Shown: one piece after another, positions 16,907 through 24,891 of the stretch
Layout: each line of letters starts with the position of its first letter
How positions within the stretch are numbered: position 1 is the stretch's first letter
Origin: Polynucleobacter sp.
GTDB lineage: Bacteria; Pseudomonadota; Gammaproteobacteria; Burkholderiales; Burkholderiaceae_D
DNA length: 58,269 nucleotides
Direction of reading: 5' to 3'
NCBI GenBank assembly: GCA_021737945.1
Contig: JAIPCX010000019.1
Location: 1 to 58,269, forward strand
Notes under the pieces: generated by a model
Told to the model about the DNA's origin: nothing
Database searches by the model: none
The model's input: only the letters and a program-made list of their open reading frames with translations
Program-made: the position numbers and the translations under genes

Positions 16907-17670
16907 TGCGCATTTACATTGACAGAGTGCTAGCGGTTTTATTAGTGCTGGGCTTGTGGAATTTTTTAAGCCTATCGTACGGTAGCGATGCGGTAGCAGC
17001 ACCAATGGCGACCTGGCAGCGATTAGTCATGTTGATCAGTACCGGATTCATTGGCCCGCATCTAAACTTTACCTTGTCATCATGGATAGTCAGCGTATTA
17101 CTGGCTGGCGTAGTCGGACTGTCGATAGGTTTATTGCTGGGTTTGCACCGTGCAAGTGGATTAGTTTTTGAACCCTTAATCATTGCGGTCTCATCACTAC
17201 CCAAAGTCACCTTGTATCCGATGGTGCTATTAATTTGTGGCCTGGGACAATCATCAAAAATCGCGTTTGGTTTTATTCATGGCGTGTTGCCCATCATGCT
17301 TTTTACGCTAGGGGCGGCGCGAGAAATACCATTGCATTACGTGAAAACCGCACGCACGCTGGGCTTGAATCGTGTTGCCACGCTGAGGCGCGTCATGTTA
17401 CCTGCTATGGCATCAGGCATCGTATCGGGTATGCGCTTAGGTGCGTCGCTCGCCTTGTTAGGCGTAATCATCGGTGAGATGTTTGGCGCTCAGCAAGGCT
17501 TGGGATTTCTACTGATGAATGCGATTGATATCAACGACACGGCGCAAATGGCCGCCGTGGCGTTGATACTCATTTTTTTGGCATTAGCACTGAACGCGTT
17601 GGTACGTTTGCTGATTTATATGGTTGATCGACACGCACTGCGCAGTTTCACGCAGCTTTTTGCAAGCTAA
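16906..17670 (+). CDS. SsuC-like ABC transporter permease 2
   Basis: A 254-residue permease paralogous to the preceding one. The EAA-type loop reads KTARTLGLNRVATLRRVMLPA and is followed by LLGVIIGEMFG. I place the start at ATG 16906, which overlaps the previous stop as TGATG; the frame is open to 16843, but that would run far into the first permease. Its stop lies two bases from the stop of the convergent orphan binding protein. Confidence 0.9.
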   Translation: MRIYIDRVLAVLLVLGLWNFLSLSYGSDAVAAPMATWQRLVMLISTGFIGPHLNFTLSSWIVSVLLAGVVGLSIGLLLGLHRASGLVFEPLIIAVSSLPKVTLYPMVLLICGLGQSSKIAFGFIHGVLPIMLFTLGAAREIPLHYVKTARTLGLNRVATLRRVMLPAMASGIVSGMRLGASLALLGVIIGEMFGAQQGLGFLLMNAIDINDTAQMAAVALILIFLALALNALVRLLIYMVDRHALRSFTQLFAS

Positions 17671-17672
17671 AA

Positions 17673-18839
17673 TCAGCGTACGACAGCGAGCTGAACTCGT
17701 TGCTTGTTACGGAAAGTATAGAGCGTCAAGGCGCTATTCTTTACATCACCTTTAGCATCAAATTCAATCAAGCCAGTCACGCCCTGATATTTTGATGAGG
17801 CCATGATCGGTAGATATTTTGCTGGATCGGACGAGCCTGCTTTTTGCATCGCGGTGATCATTAGCCAGGTAGCGTCATAAGCATAGGGCGCATAAATCTG
17901 CACATTGCCGGTATATTTTTTACGAAACGCAGCACGAAAATCTTCTATCACTTTTTTCTGCGCATCTTCAATACCGCCGGGCTCTGAACACAAGACCACA
18001 TCATCAATTAGCCCTTCGCCAGCCAGTACCGGCATCTGTTCTGAGCAAACACCGTCGCCACCCATGAATTTTGCTGAAATACCCAGCTGTTTCATTTGTC
18101 TAAGCATTGGACCACCGACGGCATCAATACCGCCAAAGAAAATTGCATCGGGCTGTTTGGCTTTAATGGCGGTCAGAATGGCACTGAAATCAGTTGATTT
18201 ATCCGTAGTGAACTGACGGCTAACGATGTTGATGCCATTCGCTTTAGCAGATTTTAAAAACTCATCGGCTAGACCCTGTCCATACGCCGAGCGATCATCT
18301 ACCACTGCAATATTTTTTAGTTTGAGTGTTTGCGCCGCATAGCGACCCATCACACTACCGAGTTGCGCATCATTCGCGACCACGCGAAACGCATTCTTGT
18401 ACCCCTGTAGCGTGTATTTGGGATTGGTTGCGGAGGGGGAGATCTGGGGGATGCCTGCGTCATGATAAATTTTAGAGGCAGGTATGGTCGTGCCCGAGTT
18501 CACGTGGCCGATGAGACCTTGCACTTTTCCATCCACCAGTTTTTGTGCGACCAAGGTTGCCTGACGGGGTTCGCCGCCATCATCTTCCGATTGCATGACA
18601 AATTTAACTTTCTTACCGCCTATGCTGATGCCTTTGGCATTGGCCTCGTCGATGGCCATGCGCACGCCGTTTTCGGTGTCCTTGCCTAAATGCGCGATGT
18701 TGCCTGTAAGCGGACCCGCATGGCCGATACGCACGACCATCTCTTGGGCGTGGGCAGTTGAGAGCAAAACACACAGAGATGAAGCTATAGATGACGCTAG
18801 CAACGATGCAAAGAAGGGGGCATTGGATAACACACGCAT
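17673..18839 (-). CDS. Orphan Liv-type substrate-binding protein
   Basis: A 388-residue periplasmic binding protein of the LivK/HAAT family. The signal peptide ends near STAHAQE; the mature protein begins VVRIGHAGPLTGNIAHLG, and DDRSAYGQGLADEFL is the usual hinge-lobe block. No permease or ATPase gene adjoins it on its strand. AAGG precedes the ATG. It is divergent from the class I aminotransferase at 19092. It presumably shares LivHMGF from this window or a set elsewhere. Relatives with this N-terminus bind Leu/Ile/Val, but ligand residues cannot be assigned with certainty. Confidence 0.9.
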   Translation of the reverse strand: MRVLSNAPFFASLLASSIASSLCVLLSTAHAQEMVVRIGHAGPLTGNIAHLGKDTENGVRMAIDEANAKGISIGGKKVKFVMQSEDDGGEPRQATLVAQKLVDGKVQGLIGHVNSGTTIPASKIYHDAGIPQISPSATNPKYTLQGYKNAFRVVANDAQLGSVMGRYAAQTLKLKNIAVVDDRSAYGQGLADEFLKSAKANGINIVSRQFTTDKSTDFSAILTAIKAKQPDAIFFGGIDAVGGPMLRQMKQLGISAKFMGGDGVCSEQMPVLAGEGLIDDVVLCSEPGGIEDAQKKVIEDFRAAFRKKYTGNVQIYAPYAYDATWLMITAMQKAGSSDPAKYLPIMASSKYQGVTGLIEFDAKGDVKNSALTLYTFRNKQRVQLAVVR

Positions 18840-19091
18840 GGGGTGGACCTTTCAAAAGGAATGGAGCGATGAGCGTTGGTAGTCGGTAAGAAGTTTTTAA
18901 AAAGTTAATCTTTGCGTATTTCAAGCGTCTTCATGGCTTACTGGTAGAAGATTACCTCGATAGACTGTAGAACATTCAAACAGCTCTTGGTAGCATAGCG
19001 AACCTTTCAGGCGGACTTCAAGGCCATTCATAGATTCGCCGGTTGTCAACGCCCAAAAACCTACAATTACAATTTTATATTCGGAGACTTC
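18840..19091. promoter_or_regulatory. Divergent spacer, binding protein / aminotransferase
   Basis: A 252-bp gap between two divergent genes. GGAGACTTC directly before 19092 is a good ribosome site for the aminotransferase, and an AAAGGTCC element serves the binding protein. It must hold two promoters, but I see no confident core elements or palindrome. Confidence 0.35.
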
Positions 19092-20294
19092 ATGGCAAAC
19101 GTCAGTCAGCGCGCGCAAGGCTTGGGCACAGAAAACGCTTTTATTGTTCTGGCAGAAGTGAATAAGCTGATCCGTGAAGGTCGTGATGTTATTTCATTTT
19201 GTATTGGTCAGCCAGATTTTCATACACCGATGAATATTCAGGATGCGGGTGTGAAAGCGATCCGTGAAGGCCGTCACGGTTATACGCCTTCCGCCGGTAT
19301 TGCTGAATTGCGTCAGGCGGTGGCCGACGATTTCATGCGCACACGTGGCATCAAGGTCGATGCGGATGATGTGGTGGTGGCGGCTGGTGCGAAACCCTTT
19401 ATTGCCTACACGATTCTTTCGACCACAGACTACGGTGCGGGCGATGAAGTGATTTATCCGGTGCCGGGCTTCCCGATTTATGAATCGCAAATTAAAGCTA
19501 GCGGTGCGGTCGGTGTGCCTATCTATTTGCGTGAATCGCGTAATTTTAGTTTTGATCCGCAAGAACTTGCCGACAAGATCACTCCAAAAACTAAACTGCT
19601 GATTTTGAATTCGCCGCAAAATCCTACCGGTGGCATTATTTCAAAAAAAGATATGGAAGCCATTGCCGAGATTTTGCGTAAGCATCCGCAGATTTGGATT
19701 TTTGCCGATGAAATTTATGGTCGCTTGATTTATGAAGGTGAGTTTGTATCGATCGCTTCGCTGCCCGGCATGCAAGAGCGTACGATTATTTCCGATGGCT
19801 GCTCAAAGACATGGGCCATGACAGGCTGGCGTTTGGGTTTTGCTGCGAACAAAAAATTGGCTCCGTTTTTCACTACGTGGATAACCAATACCGAATCCTG
19901 CGCGTCGCAGATCACGCAATGGGCGGGTGTTGAGGCGCTGAATGGTCCGCAAGATGATGCGAATCGTATGCGCGATATTTTCCACAAGCGCCGTGATTTG
20001 ATTGTAGGCTTGCTAAATCACGTACCGGGTGTGACCTGTAAAAATCCTGGTGGCGCCTTTTACGCCTGGCCGAATGTGACTGAGGCATGCAAAATCACAG
20101 GCTGCAAAGATTCAGAAGAATTCCGCAAACGCTTACTCAATGAAGCGGGTTTAGCAGTGTTAGCAGATATTCATTTTGGACCGCGTGTTGAAGGTGAAGG
20201 TCAGCACATACGCTTGAGCTATGCCGCATCGGATGACGCCATCAAGCAAGGTGTTCAGCGTATGACGGATTTCATCAACAAGAACCGCGTTTAA
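19092..20294 (+). CDS. Class I/II aminotransferase (aspartate/alanine type)
   Basis: A 400-residue PLP-dependent fold type I aminotransferase. FCIGQPDFHTP is the N-terminal substrate loop, NSPQNPTGG binds PLP, and FADEIYGRL carries the Asp that contacts the pyridine nitrogen. The Schiff-base lysine is K239 in SDGCSKTWAMTGWRLG. The carboxylate-binding arginine is in HIRLSYA near the C-terminus. GGAG lies five bases before the ATG. It converges on the cyclase-family gene with only four bases between stops. The amino acid used is uncertain; aspartate, alanine or aromatic amino acids are all possible in this subfamily. Confidence 0.88.
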   Translation: MANVSQRAQGLGTENAFIVLAEVNKLIREGRDVISFCIGQPDFHTPMNIQDAGVKAIREGRHGYTPSAGIAELRQAVADDFMRTRGIKVDADDVVVAAGAKPFIAYTILSTTDYGAGDEVIYPVPGFPIYESQIKASGAVGVPIYLRESRNFSFDPQELADKITPKTKLLILNSPQNPTGGIISKKDMEAIAEILRKHPQIWIFADEIYGRLIYEGEFVSIASLPGMQERTIISDGCSKTWAMTGWRLGFAANKKLAPFFTTWITNTESCASQITQWAGVEALNGPQDDANRMRDIFHKRRDLIVGLLNHVPGVTCKNPGGAFYAWPNVTEACKITGCKDSEEFRKRLLNEAGLAVLADIHFGPRVEGEGQHIRLSYAASDDAIKQGVQRMTDFINKNRV

Positions 20295-20298
20295 TTTG

Positions 20299-21354
20299 TT
20301 ACACCGTCGCGATGGGCGCCACAGGCGAACCCACCGCGCCGGGTAATCGTAGTGGTGGTGCCGTCAGTAAAAAGCGTGAACGCTGATTCTCTCGCAGCCA
20401 GTTTGCTAATGGCGTTAAATGCCAGAGTTCACCCAGATGTATGCCTAACTTGAACAGGCAATGTTCGTGCAAAGGTAAGGTGGCGCAGGAGCCGCTGTGA
20501 TGAGAGGCGGGATGTGCTTCGACGGCATAGTTGTCTGCGATGATGACTGATAATCCTGAATCGCTTATCCATTCCAATAATTTCGGATCGCGTCCTTCCA
20601 GCACCGCGCAACGGTGAGCAAGAATAGCTTCGTCGGGTTGACGATTCATCCCTAATAAAAGTTCAGCAAAGCCCGTGTGCAGGCACACCATGTCACCGTG
20701 TTCAATCGTGATGCTATCTTTATTGAGAATTTCATTGAGCACGTTGTAATCAACATTCACGCGTTGATTGCCCACGTGCGCATGCAGATCAATCATCACG
20801 GCGCGACCTTGCACGCAGCGCTCAGCCATTTTTTCTATCCCCAACGCTTTAGCGTTTGAGGTTGAGCGGTTTGCTATAGCAGAAAAAATACCGGCATCCG
20901 CGGCATCGCTGGGGCCAACCACATCCACACCAGCGCGATAGCCGTTGTAATAAACCGCTTCGGCTACACCATCATCATTGGCGTCAAACAGTGAGCCTAC
21001 ATGGGCGAGGCTATCCCATTGCGTGCTGTATTGCAGATGAAGAATTGCAAGATCATCACTCACCACATCAGTATGATGAGGATTATCTTTGCCCAAAGCG
21101 TAATTCATATTGGGCTGTTGATTGCGCAAGGTGGGGCGCAGTACGGGAGGATAACGCCGTGGATTTAATACATTCCCACCCGGTACATCGAGCGGTAACG
21201 ATAAATTAAAACTTAAACCGACGTGTACTTCAGCGATGCCTTGTAATACTTTTTCGGGTGTAATTAAGTTCAGCCGACCGGCTTGATCATCTTTGCCAAA
21301 GTCACCCCAATTCGAACCGGGAGGTCGTTTTTTCCAACGAGCAGTTTCTTGCAT
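20299..21354 (-). CDS. Cyclase family protein (kynurenine-formamidase-like hydrolase)
   Basis: A 351-residue member of the metal-dependent cyclase/KynB family (Pfam Cyclase), which hydrolyses amides and lactones. The key element TQWDSLAHVG, around residues 110-120, corresponds to the family HxGTHxDxPxH metal motif in its longer variant, where Gln-Trp-Asp replaces Thr-His-Leu-Asp. DLHAHVGNQ, a second His-containing segment, follows. GGAGG lies five bases before the ATG. It is 25 bp downstream of the gamma-glutamyltransferase gene on the same strand, so the two probably form an operon. The length exceeds that of true KynB (about 210), so kynurenine formamidase activity is not implied. Confidence 0.82.
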   Translation of the reverse strand: MQETARWKKRPPGSNWGDFGKDDQAGRLNLITPEKVLQGIAEVHVGLSFNLSLPLDVPGGNVLNPRRYPPVLRPTLRNQQPNMNYALGKDNPHHTDVVSDDLAILHLQYSTQWDSLAHVGSLFDANDDGVAEAVYYNGYRAGVDVVGPSDAADAGIFSAIANRSTSNAKALGIEKMAERCVQGRAVMIDLHAHVGNQRVNVDYNVLNEILNKDSITIEHGDMVCLHTGFAELLLGMNRQPDEAILAHRCAVLEGRDPKLLEWISDSGLSVIIADNYAVEAHPASHHSGSCATLPLHEHCLFKLGIHLGELWHLTPLANWLRENQRSRFLLTAPPLRLPGAVGSPVAPIATV

Positions 21355-21379
21355 GACGACCTCCGGTACAGACTATTTT

Positions 21380-22999
21380 TTAATATCCGATAGCAGCGCC
21401 GTCGCTTCTAGGATCTGAGCCACCGACTCGAATACCACTGACGGGATCAATCGTGATGCCGTGGGCATGACCCGCGAGTTCATTCCAATCACCCCAGCGA
21501 TTCAGCGTATGTCCGCGTTGTTCTAGCGTTTTGAAAGTCGCTTCAGGAAAACGTCCTTCGATGTGCAAGGTATCGCGCGCTTCGCCAATCGCAAAGCGAC
21601 CCGAAAGCCAGCGCGGTGCTTCCAGTGCTTGTTGTATGTCACAGCCAAAATCCATCATCGCGACATAGGTCTGTAATTGTATTTGTGGCTGACCATCTGC
21701 ACCCATGCAACCGACCACACTCCATAGTTTGCCATTGCGTTTACCGATCGAAGCAATCAAGGTGTGCAATGGAATTTTTCCTGGCTCAACTTTGTTAGGG
21801 TGCTGTGGATCAAGTGAAAAATACGCACTACGGTTTTGTAAAACAATACCTGTGTCACCCGCCACCACGGTCGATCCAAATACTCCATACAAACTATGAA
21901 TCAGCGATACAGCATTGCCTTCAGCATCCACCACAGCGATATAAACGGTGTCGCCGGTCAGGCTGCCATACGAAGGAACTTTGTCCCAGGGTAGAGCATG
22001 TTCCGCATCAATCAACGAGCGGCGTTCATTCGCATACTCTTTAGAGATCAATCGATCCATAGGCACGTTAGCAAATTTAGGATCGGCCAGATGCTGATCG
22101 CGGTCGTGATACGTAATTTGTTTCGCTTGCACAAGTAAGTGCACATGATCGGCGCCGAGAAAGCCATTTTTTTTCAAATCCAATGGCTCAACTAAATTCA
22201 GCATTTCGATCACTGCAAAGCCTTGCGTAGGTGCGGGCGTTTGATACAGCGTCAGATCATGGTATTGACCAACTAGTGGTTGGCCCCATTCAGCATGCTG
22301 GGCTTGCAAATCTTGTTTGGTAAAAAAGCCACCACGTTTTTGTACATAGTTAACCAGTGCATCGGCGACTGGGCCTTCATAAAAACCTTGTCGGCCATCG
22401 CGACCTATCGATTCGAGTGTGTTGGCTAAACCAGGATTGCGTAGTAAAGAACCGGTTTGTGGAACGCCATTTTTCAAAAAGATGGCGGCTGCATCCGGTT
22501 CAGCACGTAGCTCTTGTTCTGTTTTTGCGATCCAGCCTGCGAGTCGCTCTGTAACTGGAAAACCATCACGCGCATACGTAATCGCGGATTGCAAGTTACG
22601 CGTCATGGGCAGCTTGCCGTACTTGGCATGAGCTTGACACCAGCTATCGACCGAGCCCGGTGTCGTTAAGCTAGCTGGCAAGATGCCACGAAAAGGAATT
22701 TCTTTCATGCCACGACTAGTGAAATAGTCCGCGCTGGCAGATGCAGCAGCACGACCGCCACCATTTAAAAAATGTACATCACCGGTTTTAGCATCATGAA
22801 TCAACCAGAAAGCATCTCCACCCACACCCACCATGTGTGGATAAATAACGGCTAGCGCAGCGCTGGTTGCAATCGCAGCATCCACTGCAGAGCCACCGGC
22901 ACGTAATACATCAATACCGGCTTGCGAGGCGAGTGAATGAGGGCAGGTGACCATGCCATGTGGAGCCAGAGTTGCTGGGCGCCCGGTGGTGATTTTCAA
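21380..22999 (-). CDS. ggt: Gamma-glutamyltransferase family protein without signal peptide
   Basis: A 539-residue Ntn-hydrolase of the gamma-glutamyltranspeptidase family, made as a proenzyme that cleaves itself. The predicted nucleophile is T351 in GDTVYIAVVD, splitting the chain into about 350 and 189 residues. GGGSAVDAAIA-like sequence (RAGGSAVDAAIATSAAL) near the N-terminus and GNAVSLIHS after the cleavage point are diagnostic. The start is TTG 22999 with AGGAG six bases upstream. The N-terminus shows no signal peptide, so the protein appears cytoplasmic, unlike the classical periplasmic GGT. It lies upstream of the cyclase-family hydrolase. It may remove gamma-glutamyl groups from a pathway intermediate or act as an amidase. 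Confidence 0.88.
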   Translation of the reverse strand: MKITTGRPATLAPHGMVTCPHSLASQAGIDVLRAGGSAVDAAIATSAALAVIYPHMVGVGGDAFWLIHDAKTGDVHFLNGGGRAAASASADYFTSRGMKEIPFRGILPASLTTPGSVDSWCQAHAKYGKLPMTRNLQSAITYARDGFPVTERLAGWIAKTEQELRAEPDAAAIFLKNGVPQTGSLLRNPGLANTLESIGRDGRQGFYEGPVADALVNYVQKRGGFFTKQDLQAQHAEWGQPLVGQYHDLTLYQTPAPTQGFAVIEMLNLVEPLDLKKNGFLGADHVHLLVQAKQITYHDRDQHLADPKFANVPMDRLISKEYANERRSLIDAEHALPWDKVPSYGSLTGDTVYIAVVDAEGNAVSLIHSLYGVFGSTVVAGDTGIVLQNRSAYFSLDPQHPNKVEPGKIPLHTLIASIGKRNGKLWSVVGCMGADGQPQIQLQTYVAMMDFGCDIQQALEAPRWLSGRFAIGEARDTLHIEGRFPEATFKTLEQRGHTLNRWGDWNELAGHAHGITIDPVSGIRVGGSDPRSDGAAIGY

Positions 23000-23025
23000 A
23001 ATTTTCTCCTGGTGTTTTATTCAAT

Positions 23026-23038
23026 GCGATTTAATCGC
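23026..23038. promoter_or_regulatory. Short perfect palindrome upstream of ggt
   Basis: GCGATT-T-AATCGC, six-base arms around one base, lies 27 bp upstream of the ggt start in the divergent spacer with the NIPSNAP gene. Its position is suitable for an operator. The sequence is short and could occur by chance. Confidence 0.25.
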
Positions 23039-23205
23039 TAAGGGCGATAATTTACACCAGTTGGTCGGCTGGTAGCAGAGTTCTATAAGGTGAGATTATC
23101 AATGATGGCTATCAGGCTTTATAAAAAGTAATTTGATGATAAATTAGAGTGAAGTTGAGATGTAAACAGGTTACGTTAACAAATAAAACACCTACAGGAG
23201 ACAAG

Positions 23206-23523
23206 ATGGCTATTTATGAAATGCGTACTTATCAGGCAATCGTCGGCAAGATGGGCGAGATCGTGGAGTTATATAAAACCTTGGGTTATCCCGCGATTGA
23301 GCGCCATCCTAAAAAATTGGTGGGCTACTTTATTGGCGACATCGGCGCTTTGCATCAGCTTATCCATATTTGGAAATTTGAGGATGATGCTGACCGCCGT
23401 GCGTTTTGGGCCGCCTTGTTCGCTGATGAACAATTCATGGCCTTTGCGCAAAAGGTGAGACCTTTAGTCGCGTCGCAAGAAAACAAATTAATGATGGCGG
23501 CACCTTGGGGGCCGACTGTCTAA
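23206..23523 (+). CDS. NIPSNAP family protein
   Basis: A 105-residue protein with the NIPSNAP ferredoxin-like (dimeric alpha+beta barrel) fold. MAIYEMRTYQAIVGKM at the N-terminus and LHQLIHIWKFEDDADRRAF in the middle are the family signatures. AGGAG lies six bases before ATG 23206; the frame is open upstream, but that part has no ribosome site. Bacterial NIPSNAP proteins often lie beside catabolic genes and their biochemical role is not established. It is divergent from ggt. Confidence 0.85.
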   Translation: MAIYEMRTYQAIVGKMGEIVELYKTLGYPAIERHPKKLVGYFIGDIGALHQLIHIWKFEDDADRRAFWAALFADEQFMAFAQKVRPLVASQENKLMMAAPWGPTV

Positions 23524-23574
23524 TCTGAAAATGAATTAGACTGCTAGGTCGATACTGAGCTAAGTGAGGAGTTA

Positions 23575-23775
23575 ATGAAAATCATCAAAATCGGTATCGC
23601 TCCGCAAGAAAAAATTCGTGAGCGTGCCTTGGCGATTGCTAGGGGAGATATAAAACCCATTCCTTCCGATCCGAAGATTTGGTTCACCTCTGTTGATTCA
23701 TTGTCTCGGGTTGTCAGAGATGAAAATCGCGTTCTATGGGATGTTGTTTGTACCACTCTGCCCCCTAGCACTTGA
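23575..23775 (+). CDS. Truncated predicted HTH regulator (COG4190-like), N-terminal part only
   Basis: A 66-residue product with a good ribosome site (GAGGAG about four bases before ATG). IKIGIAPQEKIRERALAIARG followed by KIWFTSVDSL matches, from memory, the N-terminus of COG4190/HVO_A0114-type predicted transcriptional regulators, which are about 110-140 residues long. The winged-helix part that should follow DENRVLWDVV is missing: a TGA ends the frame after TLPPST. I could not find the helix-turn-helix in another frame downstream, so this is a shortened gene or relic rather than a single frameshift. Such regulators often act as antitoxin-like partners; no toxin gene is adjacent. Confidence 0.55.
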   Translation: MKIIKIGIAPQEKIRERALAIARGDIKPIPSDPKIWFTSVDSLSRVVRDENRVLWDVVCTTLPPST

Positions 23776-23790
23776 CAGGTATTCGCTAGG
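23760..23790. repeat. Inverted repeat at the end of the truncated regulator
   Basis: Seven-base arms CCCTAGC and GCTAGGG enclose 15 bases and span the stop codon of the truncated gene. There is no T-run after it. It could be a weak terminator or a scar of the deletion that removed the C-terminal part. Confidence 0.3.
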
Positions 23791-23820
23791 GCGGCATGGG
23801 TGAAGCAACGATTTAGTACA

Positions 23821-24870
23821 TCACATCAAAAATACGCCTTTACCTGAGTTTTGCTGATCAAAAATTTTGTACGCCTCTTCACCCTGATCCAGTCTCCAGC
23901 GGTGGGTGAAGAGTCCGTCGACATTGATCTTGCGATCAGCGACAAAATCATTGCAGGCTTTTTGACCCACGGTTGAAAAAGTCCAGGAACCAATCACAGT
24001 CACTTGGCGACGCAGCATATCTCGGCTGACATCAATCGTCACCTGACCCCCTTCACCAACAAAGCAAGCCTTACCCCAGCTTCGTACGCATTGCACGGAT
24101 TGCAAACGTGCTTCAGGTGATGACGATGAATCGATCGATGCATGCGCACCTAAGCCTTGTGTTAACTGGCGTATCGCAGCAACCGCATCAGTTTTAGTTG
24201 GGTTGATAATTTCATCGGCACCAAATTCTTTGGCGCGCGCTAAGCGTTCATCGCTGATATCCAGAGCAATTACGCGCATACCCATGGCAGCAGCGAGCTG
24301 GGTCGCGGATAAGCCGACAGGGCCTTGACCAAACACAGCGATAGTTTGATCACCGCTGGCTTCGAGTCTATGCAATGCACCCCATGCAGTACCGGTACCA
24401 CAGGCGATGGCAGCTCCGGTTTCAAACGAGAGTTCTTCGCGCAACTCAACAATAGTATTCGCTGGGCATTTCATATACGTGGAATGTCCACCATGACCGG
24501 TGATGCCGTAAATTTCTGCTACGCCTTCTACGCACATTTGCTGCCAACCGGTCGAGCAATGAGGGCATGCACCACAACCGCGATAGTGATGCACCATCGC
24601 GCGCTGACCTACATAGGCTTGCTTAGGATTGACATTCGATCCAACCGCTACCACGACGCCACATGGTTCATGTCCTGCAATCACATGCATGGCTTCGGTA
24701 TAGCCGAGATTTTTTAGTCCTTCACCAAACGGTGCACGATACACTTTTAAATCGCTACCGCACATGCCGGATGCTTTCATTTCGAGTACGACGTCATTCG
24801 GCCCCGGCGTAGGATCGGGAAACTCTTGCATAGATAATTTTCTATCACCCGCAAATACGATGCCTTTCAT
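23821..24870 (-). CDS. Zinc-dependent alcohol dehydrogenase (MDR family)
   Basis: A 349-residue medium-chain dehydrogenase. The catalytic zinc site is visible as C in SGMCGSDLK and H in AGHEPCGVV. The structural zinc site has the four cysteines of GCGACPHCSTGWQQMC. The NAD(P)-binding motif is AVFGQGPVGLSA, followed by ALDISDERLARA, whose acidic residue after the second strand favours NAD. AGGAG lies five bases before the ATG. It starts 21 bp after the aldehyde dehydrogenase stop, so the two belong to one operon with the GMC oxidoreductase. It would oxidise a primary or secondary alcohol, possibly a polyol. Confidence 0.9.
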   Translation of the reverse strand: MKGIVFAGDRKLSMQEFPDPTPGPNDVVLEMKASGMCGSDLKVYRAPFGEGLKNLGYTEAMHVIAGHEPCGVVVAVGSNVNPKQAYVGQRAMVHHYRGCGACPHCSTGWQQMCVEGVAEIYGITGHGGHSTYMKCPANTIVELREELSFETGAAIACGTGTAWGALHRLEASGDQTIAVFGQGPVGLSATQLAAAMGMRVIALDISDERLARAKEFGADEIINPTKTDAVAAIRQLTQGLGAHASIDSSSSPEARLQSVQCVRSWGKACFVGEGGQVTIDVSRDMLRRQVTVIGSWTFSTVGQKACNDFVADRKINVDGLFTHRWRLDQGEEAYKIFDQQNSGKGVFLM

Positions 24871-24891
24871 ACGATCTCCTATTTTTATTGT

